Below are positions 47,273 to 55,633 of a stretch of DNA of 64,000 nucleotides, one piece after another. Below the pieces are notes generated by a model. The model had not been told where the DNA came from. It made no database searches and saw nothing but the letters and a program-made list of their open reading frames with translations. This stretch comes from Chromatiaceae bacterium (lineage in GTDB: Bacteria; Pseudomonadota; Gammaproteobacteria; Chromatiales; Chromatiaceae). How positions within the stretch are numbered: position 1 is the first letter of the stretch; each line of letters starts with the position of its first letter. The position numbers were made by a program, and so were the translations under genes. The stretch spans positions 434,001-498,000 of the forward strand of contig JACKMK010000003.1 of assembly GCA_024235395.1 (NCBI GenBank), written 5' to 3'.

Positions 47273-48450
47273 TGTCGGTCTCTCCGCTACAGGCTCATCC
47301 GCAGGATGCCGCCGCCGAGCAACGCGATCGCCGTGGACGGGAGACGCGCCGGGTCACCCTGGTCAGCGGCGTGGTCAATCTGGGCCTTTCTTTCGCCCAG
47401 GTCCTGATCGGACTGCTCGCCAATTCAGCGGCCCTGGTGGCCGATGGTATCCACTCCCTTTCCGACCTGTTCTCCGATGTATTGGTATGGTTCGCCGCAC
47501 GGCATGCGTCCATGGCCCCGGACAAAGACCATCCGTATGGCCACGGACGGTTCGAGACCGCCGCTACCCTCGGTCTCGGCATCCTGTTGGTGCTCGTCGC
47601 TCTGGGGATCATCTGGGGAGGGGTCGAACGTCTGCTCGACAGTGAACGGCCGGTACCCGGTGGTATTGCCGTCTGGGTCGCAGCGGTCGGAATCGTCGCG
47701 AAAGAGTCCCTTTACTGGTACACGATCTCGGTCGCGCGGCGCCTGAAGTCGGAGATGTTACGCGCCAACGCCTGGCATCACCGCTCGGATGCGATCTCCT
47801 CTGTGGTCGTGTTGATCGGTGTCGCCGCGGCGGTCGCGGGCTTCAGTTACATGGATGCGGTCGCCGCCGTCGTGGTCGGCAGCATGGTCGCCAAAATCGG
47901 CTGGGACCTTGGTTGGGGGGCGCTGACCGAGTTGGTCGACACCGCCCTGGACGATGCCGAGGTCGACGAGGCGGCGCGGGTCATCATGGGTATAGACGGC
48001 GTGCGTTCGGTGCACATGCTGCGCACCCGGCGACACGGCGCCGAGGCGAGCGCAGACGTGCATGTGCAGGTTGCGCCACGGTTATCGGTGTCGGAAGGGC
48101 ATATGATCAGTCAGGCGGTCGAGGACCGCATGATCGAAAGGGTCGAATCGATCACCGACGTGACGGTACACATCGACCCCGAAGACGACGAGAATGCACC
48201 GACCTGCCGCGGCCTGCCCATGCGCGCTCAGGTGCTGGAGGCCTTGCGCTCGGTGTGGAAAGATGAGTCGCCGCTCGCGGAGCCGCTCGAGGTCCGTCTG
48301 CACTACCTCGCCGGCAAGATCGACGTGGAGCTGGTGCTGCCACTCGAACGGCTTTCCGGGACGACGACCAGCGAGGCCCTGCGCGAGCGTTTGCAGACCG
48401 CGGCCGCAAGGCTGAGTTGGTTTCGGCGCCTGCGGGTGCTCTACGAATAG
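47272..48450 (+). CDS. Cation diffusion facilitator family transporter
   Basis: I start at the ATG overlapping the TusA-like stop (392 residues), not the longer frame that runs through that gene. Membrane domain of about six helices with DGIHSLSDLFSD and HPYGHGRFET and a second site HHRSDAISS; cytoplasmic C-terminal domain. Exports divalent metal such as zinc or iron. The stop codon is inside an NtrC-type box. Extra C-terminal residues (last ~90) exceed the shortest CDF members. Confidence 0.9.
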   Translation: MSVSPLQAHPQDAAAEQRDRRGRETRRVTLVSGVVNLGLSFAQVLIGLLANSAALVADGIHSLSDLFSDVLVWFAARHASMAPDKDHPYGHGRFETAATLGLGILLVLVALGIIWGGVERLLDSERPVPGGIAVWVAAVGIVAKESLYWYTISVARRLKSEMLRANAWHHRSDAISSVVVLIGVAAAVAGFSYMDAVAAVVVGSMVAKIGWDLGWGALTELVDTALDDAEVDEAARVIMGIDGVRSVHMLRTRRHGAEASADVHVQVAPRLSVSEGHMISQAVEDRMIERVESITDVTVHIDPEDDENAPTCRGLPMRAQVLEALRSVWKDESPLAEPLEVRLHYLAGKIDVELVLPLERLSGTTTSEALRERLQTAAARLSWFRRLRVLYE

Positions 48451-48465
48451 CACCACATTAGTGCA
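48449..48465 (+). promoter_or_regulatory. NtrC-type box 1 upstream of glnA
   Basis: AGCACCACATTAGTGCA against consensus TGCACC-N5-GGTGCA; overlaps the CDF stop codon. It is 31 bp from box 2, near three helical turns, fitting cooperative binding. Confidence 0.65.
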
Positions 48466-48479
48466 TCGAAGAGATATCA

Positions 48480-48496
48480 TGCATTTGTTTGGTGCA
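48480..48496 (+). promoter_or_regulatory. NtrC-type box 2 upstream of glnA
   Basis: TGCATTTGTTTGGTGCA, with a perfect right half GGTGCA. Confidence 0.6.
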
Positions 48497-48659
48497 ACGG
48501 GACGCGCAGCCGACCAGGCAGCTCCGCGACAGCTCCTGTCGCGAGTGCCCCAACATAGCGCGGGCCGCCCGTTAAATGCATGATTTCAATGCAATAAGGA
48601 GTTAATAACCGGCCGCGCGGCGATGCCCAGTCGCCGGGCCGGCCGGGATAGACAAAGGG

Positions 48660-48675
48660 TGGCATGGATTCTGCC
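48660..48675 (+). promoter_or_regulatory. Sigma-54-type promoter of glnA
   Basis: TGGCATGGATTCTGCC fits the TGGCACG-N4-TTGC pattern, with GG and GC in the -24/-12 spacing. It is 165-210 bp downstream of the NtrC boxes and 111 bp upstream of glnA. Confidence 0.65.
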
Positions 48676-48786
48676 TCCTCTATGACGCGCCGCTACGCCC
48701 GCCAGGAATCGGCCGGCCCGGCATCCCAATGCAACCGCTGTCGTGCCGACAGCCGCACTCACCGCTAATTTCTGGAGAGATCGAGA

Positions 48787-50196
48787 ATGGCCGCTAAAGA
48801 CGTCCTGAAAATCATCAAGGACAACGACGTCAAGTACGTCGACTTCCGTTTCACCGACACCCGCGGCAAGGAGCAGCATGTCACCGTGCCCGCGTCGACC
48901 GTCGAAGACGACCTGTTCACCGATGGCAAGATGTTCGATGGCTCGTCGATCGCCGGTTGGAAAGGGATCAACGAGTCCGACATGATCCTGATGCCGGAGG
49001 CCGACACCGCGGTGCTCGACCCCTTCACCGACGAGACCACGCTGAACCTGCGCTGCGACATCCTTGAACCGTCGACGATGGAAGGCTACGAGCGCGATCC
49101 GCGTTCGGTCGCCAAGCGCGCCGAGGCCTATCTGAAGTCGACCGGCATCGCCGACGTGGCCTACTTCGGCCCGGAGCCCGAGTTCTTCGTGCTCGACGAC
49201 GTGCGCTGGAGCGTGGACATGTCGGGTTGCATGGTCAAGATCGATTCGCAGGAAGCCGAGTGGAACTCCGAACGGGTCTACCAGGACGGCAACATCGGTC
49301 ACCGTCCCGGCGTAAAGGGCGGCTACTTCCCGGTTCCGCCGGTCGACTCGCTGCATGACCTCCGCGGCGCCATGTGCGATGCGATGGAAGAGATGGGCGT
49401 GCCGGTAGAGGTGCATCACCACGAAGTGGCGACCGCCGGCCAGTGCGAGATCGGCACCCGGTTCTCGACCCTGGTGCAGCGCGCCGACTGGGTGCAGATC
49501 CAGAAATACTGCACCTGGAACGTCGCACATGCCTACGGCAAGACGGCGACCTTCATGCCGAAACCGATCGTCGGCGACAACGGCTCCGGTATGCACGTCC
49601 ACCAGTCGCTCGCCAAAGACGGCGTCAACATCTTCGCCGGCGACCAGTACGCCGGGTTGTCGGAGACCGCGCTGTACTACATCGGCGGCATCATCAAGCA
49701 TGCGCGTGCGCTGAACGCGATCACCAACCCGTCGACCAACTCGTACAAGCGCCTGGTACCGGGTTTCGAGGCGCCGGTCATGCTGGCGTACTCGGCCCGC
49801 AACCGTTCGGCGTCGATCCGCATTCCGTGGGTGTCGAGCCCGAAGGGACGCCGTATCGAGGTGCGTTTCCCGGATCCGATGGCCAACCCCTACCTGGCCT
49901 TCACCGCGATGATGATGGCAGGCCTCGACGGCATCACGAACAAGATTCATCCGGGCGATGCGGCGGACAAGGATCTGTATGACCTGGAGCCGGAAGAGGC
50001 AGCCAACATCCCGACCGTGTGCCACAGCCTGGACATGGCGCTCGAGGCGCTGGACGCAGACCGCGAGTTCCTCAAGGCCGGCGGCGTGTTCAGTGACGAC
50101 CTGATCGATGGCTATATCGCGCTGAAGATGGACGAAGTCACCCAGCTGCGCATGACCACGCATCCGGTCGAGTTCGATATCTACTTCAGTCTCTGA
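48787..50196 (+). CDS. glnA: Glutamine synthetase, type I
   Basis: 469 residues. Beta-grasp and catalytic domains with DGSSIAGWKGINESDM, the ATP-site KPIVGDNGSGMHVHQS and NRSASIRIPW motifs. Adenylylation site Tyr398 in DLYDLEPEEA. Central enzyme of ammonia assimilation. Sigma-54/NtrC-type control is suggested by upstream sites and ntrB-ntrC lie 1 kb downstream. Good ribosome site GGAGAG. Confidence 0.98.
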   Translation: MAAKDVLKIIKDNDVKYVDFRFTDTRGKEQHVTVPASTVEDDLFTDGKMFDGSSIAGWKGINESDMILMPEADTAVLDPFTDETTLNLRCDILEPSTMEGYERDPRSVAKRAEAYLKSTGIADVAYFGPEPEFFVLDDVRWSVDMSGCMVKIDSQEAEWNSERVYQDGNIGHRPGVKGGYFPVPPVDSLHDLRGAMCDAMEEMGVPVEVHHHEVATAGQCEIGTRFSTLVQRADWVQIQKYCTWNVAHAYGKTATFMPKPIVGDNGSGMHVHQSLAKDGVNIFAGDQYAGLSETALYYIGGIIKHARALNAITNPSTNSYKRLVPGFEAPVMLAYSARNRSASIRIPWVSSPKGRRIEVRFPDPMANPYLAFTAMMMAGLDGITNKIHPGDAADKDLYDLEPEEAANIPTVCHSLDMALEALDADREFLKAGGVFSDDLIDGYIALKMDEVTQLRMTTHPVEFDIYFSL

Positions 50197-50222
50197 GTAG
50201 ATTCGCACTTCGTTGTCATTCG

Positions 50223-50250
50223 ACCCCGCCGTAAGGCGGGGTTTTTGTTT
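50223..50250 (+). terminator. Terminator of glnA
   Basis: ACCCCGCC GTAA GGCGGGGT followed by TTTT and G TTT, 27 bp after the glnA stop: a classical intrinsic terminator. Confidence 0.9.
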
Positions 50251-50323
50251 GCGCGACAACTGCGGCCGGCGGGTCACCGGGTTAGGAGTCGCCAGCGGCG
50301 TTGCGCTGCACTATGCTAACGGC

Positions 50324-51019
50324 ATGATCAAATCCCTGCTGCTCGCGTTGTTGTTGGTTCCCGCTCTGGCCCAGGCGGTCATCTGTAAGTCGGTGGATGC
50401 GGAAGGCGTCGTCAGCTATACCGATGTGCCAGCCGGCGAGTGCGGACAGGAGGTCAAACTGCCGGACTATTCGCGCTATGCGCCGCGCCCTATCCAGCGC
50501 CGGTCTCCCGGCAGTGCCGAGGCCACCGGGAGCGAAATGCGGTTTGAGCGCTATCAGACGATGTCCATCGTGGAACCCGAACAAAACGGCACGGTACGCA
50601 GCAATGACGGCCAGATCGCGGTGGCAGTCGATCTGCAACCTGACCTCCAGGCGGGGCACAAGGTCGTCCTCCTGCTGGATGGCAGGAAGGTGGATGGTGA
50701 ATTCGGGAGCCTGAACATCCAGTTGAGTGGTGTGGAACGCGGATCGCATATGCTGCGCGCCCAGGTCGTGGACGCGCGTGGCGCGACGCTGATTGCGTCT
50801 TCGTCGGTACGCTTCACCCTGCGCAAACTCGGGCTCAACGATCCCGGCAGCAAACCCGAACAGCCGATCGAGCCCGGCAAGCCGCCTTACCAGCCACCGG
50901 GCACGCCCGATTATCGGGCCCCAGCGGGAGGTAGCTATGCCCCGGGCAGCAGTTCCGGGCCGATATCGACGACCCCGGGTCAGACGAATCCGGCGTTCAC
51001 GCCCAAATACGGGCGCTGA
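50324..51019 (+). CDS. Secreted DUF4124-type protein
   Basis: I start at the ATG at 50324 (231 residues); upstream extension has no signal. Signal peptide MIKSLLLALLLVPALAQA (1-18), then a DUF4124-like region with VICKSVDAEGVVSYTDVPAGEC (trimmed: VVSYTDVPAGEC), a beta-sandwich-like middle domain and a Pro/Gly/Ser-rich C-terminus. Periplasmic; role unknown. Sits between glnA and ntrB. Confidence 0.75.
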   Translation: MIKSLLLALLLVPALAQAVICKSVDAEGVVSYTDVPAGECGQEVKLPDYSRYAPRPIQRRSPGSAEATGSEMRFERYQTMSIVEPEQNGTVRSNDGQIAVAVDLQPDLQAGHKVVLLLDGRKVDGEFGSLNIQLSGVERGSHMLRAQVVDARGATLIASSSVRFTLRKLGLNDPGSKPEQPIEPGKPPYQPPGTPDYRAPAGGSYAPGSSSGPISTTPGQTNPAFTPKYGR

Positions 51020-51083
51020 TGCCCGCCCCTCCGCCCGCCTGACGCCGGGCAGACCCACTTCCATCGACGGCCCAGGGGTGCTT

Positions 51084-51100
51084 TGCACTAAAATAGTGCA
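51084..51100 (+). promoter_or_regulatory. NtrC-type box upstream of ntrB
   Basis: TGCACTAAAATAGTGCA, an exact palindrome fitting TGCACC-N5-GGTGCA in ten of twelve arm positions, 122 bp before ntrB. At E. coli glnL such a site mediates repression by NtrC. I see no sigma-54 promoter after it. Confidence 0.7.
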
Positions 51101-51221
51101 CACAGTGCCCGCCCGGGGTGCGCACGCGTCCGGGATATGTTTGTAAGCGATTGATTTCGCGGCGCATAGCGCATCCACAGCGGAACCTTGCGGCAACCGG
51201 CACTGGCCCGAACCTTGCTAC

Positions 51222-52340
51222 ATGGCTTGCATGCAGGTCCCGATGAAAACCATGCCGTTGCTCAGCATCAGCATTCTCGACAATCTGGCTTCGGCGGTCG
51301 TCGCGTTCGATGACGAATTGCGCGTCTGCTACATGAACCAGATGGCCGAGATGCTGCTGGCGGTCAGCGCCAAGCACGTCATCGGCGCCTTGCCGTTCAG
51401 CTGGATGACCTGTCATGGCGACGCGATCGTCGATCTGGTGCGCGCGGCGTCGGTCGGATCGCCGATCACGAAGCGTGGGGTCGTACTGCACAACGAGCGC
51501 AGTGAGGTGACCGTCGACTGCACGGTGACGCCGGTACTCGATGAAGACGGGCGACACATGACGATCGTTGAACTGCAACAGATCGACCGCCATCTGCGTA
51601 TCACCCGCGAAGAGCGACTGATCACCCAGCAGGCGCTCACCCGTGATGTGGTCCGCGGCCTGGCCCACGAGATCAAGAACCCGCTGGGCGGCCTGCGCGG
51701 TGCCGCGCAGCTGTTGGAGAGCGAGCTCCAGAGCGACGACCTCAAGGAATACACGCACATCATCATCCAGGAGGCCGACCGCCTGCAGGAACTGGTCAAC
51801 CGGATGCTCGGCCCGAGTCGCAAGCCACAGTTCGCCCCGGTGAACATCCACCACGTGCTCGAGCGGGTGCGCACCCTAGTGCTTGCCGAGACCGGTGAAC
51901 GTATCCGGTTCGTGCGCGACTACGATCCCAGCATTCCGGACCTGCATGCCGACAGCGACCAGCTGATCCAGGCGGTTCTGAACATCGTGCGCAACGCGAC
52001 CCGTGCGCTTGGCGAGCAAGGCAGCGTAACGCTCCGCACACGCATCCAGCGTCAGTTCACGATCGGTAACGAACGCTACCGCCTGGCGGCGCAGATCGAC
52101 ATCATCGACGACGGCCCGGGCATACCGCCGGAGATCGCCGACACGCTGTTTCTGCCGATGGTCACTGCAGGTACTGGAGGCATGGGTCTCGGTTTGTCGA
52201 TCGCGCAATCGCTGATCGGCCAACACAAGGGACTGATCGAATGCAGCAGCCGCATCGGCGAAACGGTGTTCACGATCTTTTTACCGATCGGCGAAGACCT
52301 GAACACAGAATGGGATAAGGAGTCTGGTCCCCGTGAGTGA
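51222..52340 (+). CDS. ntrB: Nitrogen regulation sensor kinase NtrB
   Basis: 372 residues; later starts at codons 4 and 8 are possible. No membrane segment, PAS-like N-terminus (LDNLASAVVAFDDELRVCYMN), His149 in RGLAHEIKNPLGGLRGA and HATPase G-boxes GPGIPPE and GTGGMGLGLS. Cytosolic kinase/phosphatase of NtrC responding to PII. Overlaps ntrC by eight bases. Confidence 0.95.
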   Translation: MACMQVPMKTMPLLSISILDNLASAVVAFDDELRVCYMNQMAEMLLAVSAKHVIGALPFSWMTCHGDAIVDLVRAASVGSPITKRGVVLHNERSEVTVDCTVTPVLDEDGRHMTIVELQQIDRHLRITREERLITQQALTRDVVRGLAHEIKNPLGGLRGAAQLLESELQSDDLKEYTHIIIQEADRLQELVNRMLGPSRKPQFAPVNIHHVLERVRTLVLAETGERIRFVRDYDPSIPDLHADSDQLIQAVLNIVRNATRALGEQGSVTLRTRIQRQFTIGNERYRLAAQIDIIDDGPGIPPEIADTLFLPMVTAGTGGMGLGLSIAQSLIGQHKGLIECSSRIGETVFTIFLPIGEDLNTEWDKESGPRE

Positions 52341-53754
52341 TATGAACCAGGTTTGGGTGATCGACGATGATCGATCGATTCGTTGGGTGCTGGAAAAGGC
52401 ACTGACCAAGGCAGGCATGCAGGTCACGTGTTTCTCGAATGCCAACGGCGTCATGGAAGCCCTCGAGCGCGGCCAGCCGGAGGTCATCGTCTCGGACGTA
52501 CGCATGCCGGGGATGGACGGCTTCGTATTGCTGGAGAGGATCAAGCAGGCCTACCCGGACGTGCCGGTGATCATCATGACCGCACACTCGGATCTCGACA
52601 GTGCGGTGTCCGCGTACCACAGTGGTGCGTTCGAATACCTGCCGAAGCCATTCGATATCGAAGAGGCGGTCGATCAGGTGCAACGTGCGTGCAAGCTGCG
52701 CCGCGAGGCGCGCGCCAGTGCCGCTCACGAGACCGTGGCCGCCGCCGAGATCATCGGTGCCGCACCGGCGATGCAGGAAGTGTTTCGCGCGATAGGACGC
52801 CTCGCCCGTTCGAACATCACCGTGTTGATCAACGGCGAATCCGGTACCGGCAAAGAGTTGGTCGCTCATGCGCTGCACAAGCACAGTCCGCGTGCCAACG
52901 GGCCTTTCGTCGCGTTGAACATGGCGGCGATCCCGCACGACCTGCTCGAATCCGAGTTGTTCGGTCATGAGAAGGGAGCCTTCACCGGTGCCCAGCAGCG
53001 CCGTATCGGGCGTTTCGAACAGGCCAATCACGGCACCCTGTTTCTCGACGAGATCGGTGACATGCCCGCCGATCTGCAGACCCGTCTGCTGCGCGTGCTG
53101 GCGGACGGCGAGTTCTACCGGGTCGGGGGCCACGAGGCGGTGCGTGCCGACGTGCGGATCATTGCCGCCACGCACCAGAACCTGGAACAGCTGGTGATGG
53201 AAAACCGCTTCCGCGAGGACCTGTTCCATCGACTGAATGTCATCCGCATCCACCTGCCGGCATTGCGGGAACGCCGCGAGGACATCCCGTTGCTGATGGA
53301 TCATTTCCTCAAGCGCGCGGCCAGTGAACTCGGTGTCGAGGCCAAGACCCTGCTGCCGGCGACCATCGCCGAACTCCAGGCCCTCGACTGGCGGGGCAAC
53401 GTGCGGCAATTGGAGAACACGGCGCGCTGGCTGACGGTGATGGCTTCAGGCCGCGAGATCCACCGCGAGGACCTGCCGCCGGAACTGTTGAACCGCAGTC
53501 AGGAGGGCGCCTCCAGTGACGGCGACTGGCATGCTACGTTGCGCGGCTGGATTCGCAGCAGCCTGAATTCCGGAAAGGTCGGCCTGCTCGACCAGGCGAT
53601 GCCCGAGTTCGAGACCATCATGATCGAGACCGCGTTGGAGTTCACCGGTGGACGCAAGCAGGATGCGGCCCGGCTGCTCGGCTGGGGACGCAACACGCTG
53701 ACCCGCAAGATCAAGGAACTCGGCCTCGAGGAGGAACACCGCGAGGCCGGATGA
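52333..53754 (+). CDS. ntrC: Nitrogen regulation response regulator NtrC
   Basis: 473 residues from a GTG preceded by AAGGAG; an ATG nine bases later is possible. Receiver domain with phospho-acceptor Asp55 in VSDVRMPGMDG, AAA+ sigma-54 activator domain with GESGTGKELVAHALH and the GAFTGA loop, and a Fis-type helix-turn-helix GRKQDAARLLGWGRNTL. Enhancer-binding activator of glnA. Confidence 0.97.
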   Translation: MSDMNQVWVIDDDRSIRWVLEKALTKAGMQVTCFSNANGVMEALERGQPEVIVSDVRMPGMDGFVLLERIKQAYPDVPVIIMTAHSDLDSAVSAYHSGAFEYLPKPFDIEEAVDQVQRACKLRREARASAAHETVAAAEIIGAAPAMQEVFRAIGRLARSNITVLINGESGTGKELVAHALHKHSPRANGPFVALNMAAIPHDLLESELFGHEKGAFTGAQQRRIGRFEQANHGTLFLDEIGDMPADLQTRLLRVLADGEFYRVGGHEAVRADVRIIAATHQNLEQLVMENRFREDLFHRLNVIRIHLPALRERREDIPLLMDHFLKRAASELGVEAKTLLPATIAELQALDWRGNVRQLENTARWLTVMASGREIHREDLPPELLNRSQEGASSDGDWHATLRGWIRSSLNSGKVGLLDQAMPEFETIMIETALEFTGGRKQDAARLLGWGRNTLTRKIKELGLEEEHREAG

Positions 53755-53845
53755 GCGTTGTTCGGCAACCATCGGCTTGGCGTGCGATAGTCGTGAGGCA
53801 ATGCCCGTATAATCCGCGCTCCGAACGAGTGCAGAGAATCTTGCA

Positions 53846-54235
53846 ATGGACAGTACCAGCATCGAGCTGCAGGGATCGGTGATCGCCGGCGTCGCGGTCG
53901 ATGGCGAAACCGTGCGCATCCGTTTCGAACCCGCCTACCTGATCAAGACGATGACCGGTTCCGCGGAACGTACCCGCTGGCAGCAAAATGGCACCCTGGT
54001 GTTCGAAGGGGCGGAACTCGACGAGCGTCTGCCCGCATTGCCCGGCGAATGCACCGGTGGCGACGTCGGCGAGAATGTCTTCACCTACCGTGACATGCTG
54101 CCGGTACCGCTCGCCAGCCGCGGCCATGCGCACTGCGCTCTGCGGGTGGGCGATGGGTCGATACGTGTGCAGGGTGCGGCGGTGCGCCTCGAGATGGACG
54201 AGGTCCCGCGGTACATCGAGCACCTCAGGCCCTAG
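53846..54235 (+). CDS. Conserved hypothetical protein
   Basis: 129 residues, no signal peptide or membrane helix, predicted mostly beta strand. TATAAT at 53805-53810 could be its -10. I recognise no family. Its position after ntrC and convergent with an HDOD gene gives no clear role. Confidence 0.6.
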   Translation: MDSTSIELQGSVIAGVAVDGETVRIRFEPAYLIKTMTGSAERTRWQQNGTLVFEGAELDERLPALPGECTGGDVGENVFTYRDMLPVPLASRGHAHCALRVGDGSIRVQGAAVRLEMDEVPRYIEHLRP

Positions 54236-54266
54236 CGCGCCTCGGCCCTCGGGGCCGCCGCGTTGC

Positions 54267-55532
54267 TCAGCTGTTCAACGCCTGTTTCGACTGACCGAGC
54301 ACATGGTCGGCGGCTTCGACGATCTTGAGGCTCAACGTGGGTGACGGACTCGCCAGGCCGAGTCGCTCGAAGGCCGGGATCTCCGTGACGCCGGGCATCT
54401 GCCAGCTGCGTGTGTTACCGATCAACGCATGCCATTGTGCGACCAGCAGGATGTCGGTGTAGTCGGCCTCACCCGCATGTTCGTAACCCCAGTGGTCGCA
54501 CTGGGCGGCCGCATCGATCACCTCGCGCGGCAGGTCCCATAGTGTGTGCAGTATGCGGCCCAGTTCGGCGCGGTTGGCATGCACCACATTGTCCAGCGCG
54601 ACACCATCGGCGAGATCCGCATGGCGATCCGCGTAGCCCAGCAGCACCGGCTCCGCGATGCTGTGCAGGAGGCCTATCAGCCGGGCGTACTCGCAATCCA
54701 GGTGCGTGGTCATGCGTGCCAGCACGACACTGAAGGCCGCGACCCGCAGCGTCCGTTGCCACCAGCCGTGCATGCGTCGTTGGACCACCTCGGACGCCGA
54801 GCGCAGCGACTCGCGCAGCACGCAGCTCACCGCCAGGTTGAAGGTGCGTTCGGCACCGAAGCGATCGACCGCCGCCCGGACACTGCGTAGCGGTATCGAG
54901 CTGCGGACCTCCGCCTTGGCTGCGCGCAAGACCTTGACGGCGATCGCGGGGCATGCGGACAGCAGTTCGGCGAGCCGCTCCGGATCCGCCGCAAAGGGTG
55001 CACTCAGCGCGCGTGCTATGCGGGCAGCGGCATCGGCCTCCGAGAGTACGACGACCCGCCCCCGGTTGAGGTCGTCGAACACGTCGAACATCATCGGGTG
55101 CGACGCACTGTCGTCGAGCAGCTCACCCGGGGTGAACACCGGAGATGCCTCTTCGACCAGCACCTGGGCGGTCGTCGCGGAGTGGGAGCAGCCGTCCAAC
55201 AGCCGCTGCTCGACCAATAGGTAGAGGACGTCGCTGCACGCGGTGACACGGTATCGGGACGGTCGCAGGCGCGACACCGGCGAGTGCGCCGCGGGGTCGG
55301 TATGCCGGACCCTGTGGACCTGTCCGTCGTCCGCCGAGAGCTCGAGTTCGCCCTCGATCAGAAACAGCTGCTGCGGTTTCTCGCTGCCCAGTTCCAGCAG
55401 GCAGGCACCGCGCTCCGCACGCCGTACCTGGGAACCTTCGGCCAGTTCGCGCAGCAATGCCGGCGCAGCACCGGCGAGGTGATCGTACCGTCGCAGCGCA
55501 GAATGGATCGTTTCTTGGTCGCCCGACGACAT
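54267..55532 (-). CDS. HDOD-domain protein with N-terminal cyclic-nucleotide-binding-like domain (copy 1)
   Basis: I start at the ATG at 55530-55532 (421 residues), preceded by GGGGAT. N-terminal cNMP-binding-like beta roll with FLIEGELELSADDGQ and RLRPSRYRV; C-terminal HDOD region with LLHSIAEPVLLGYA, where the metal-binding His-Asp is not conserved as in catalytic HD domains. HDOD proteins are signalling adaptors. Paralogue of the next gene, 101 bp apart. Confidence 0.82.
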   Translation of the reverse strand: MSSGDQETIHSALRRYDHLAGAAPALLRELAEGSQVRRAERGACLLELGSEKPQQLFLIEGELELSADDGQVHRVRHTDPAAHSPVSRLRPSRYRVTACSDVLYLLVEQRLLDGCSHSATTAQVLVEEASPVFTPGELLDDSASHPMMFDVFDDLNRGRVVVLSEADAAARIARALSAPFAADPERLAELLSACPAIAVKVLRAAKAEVRSSIPLRSVRAAVDRFGAERTFNLAVSCVLRESLRSASEVVQRRMHGWWQRTLRVAAFSVVLARMTTHLDCEYARLIGLLHSIAEPVLLGYADRHADLADGVALDNVVHANRAELGRILHTLWDLPREVIDAAAQCDHWGYEHAGEADYTDILLVAQWHALIGNTRSWQMPGVTEIPAFERLGLASPSPTLSLKIVEAADHVLGQSKQALNS

Positions 55533-55633
55533 GCTGCAGATCCCCGTATTGGCGTGGCCGGCGCCCGCTGAAAGGACCTGCATGGTAGCGTTTCATTCCT
55601 ATCATCGCCACGTCGGTGTGCCCCTACGAACCG

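Noticed and set aside
48586..50277. A 563-residue minus-strand open frame over glnA
   Set aside because: It is the antisense of a high-GC glnA gene, with no domains and no ribosome site.
54243..54257. Hairpin CGGCCC TCG GGGCCG between convergent genes
   Set aside because: Only a 6-bp stem with no T-run; too weak to call a terminator.
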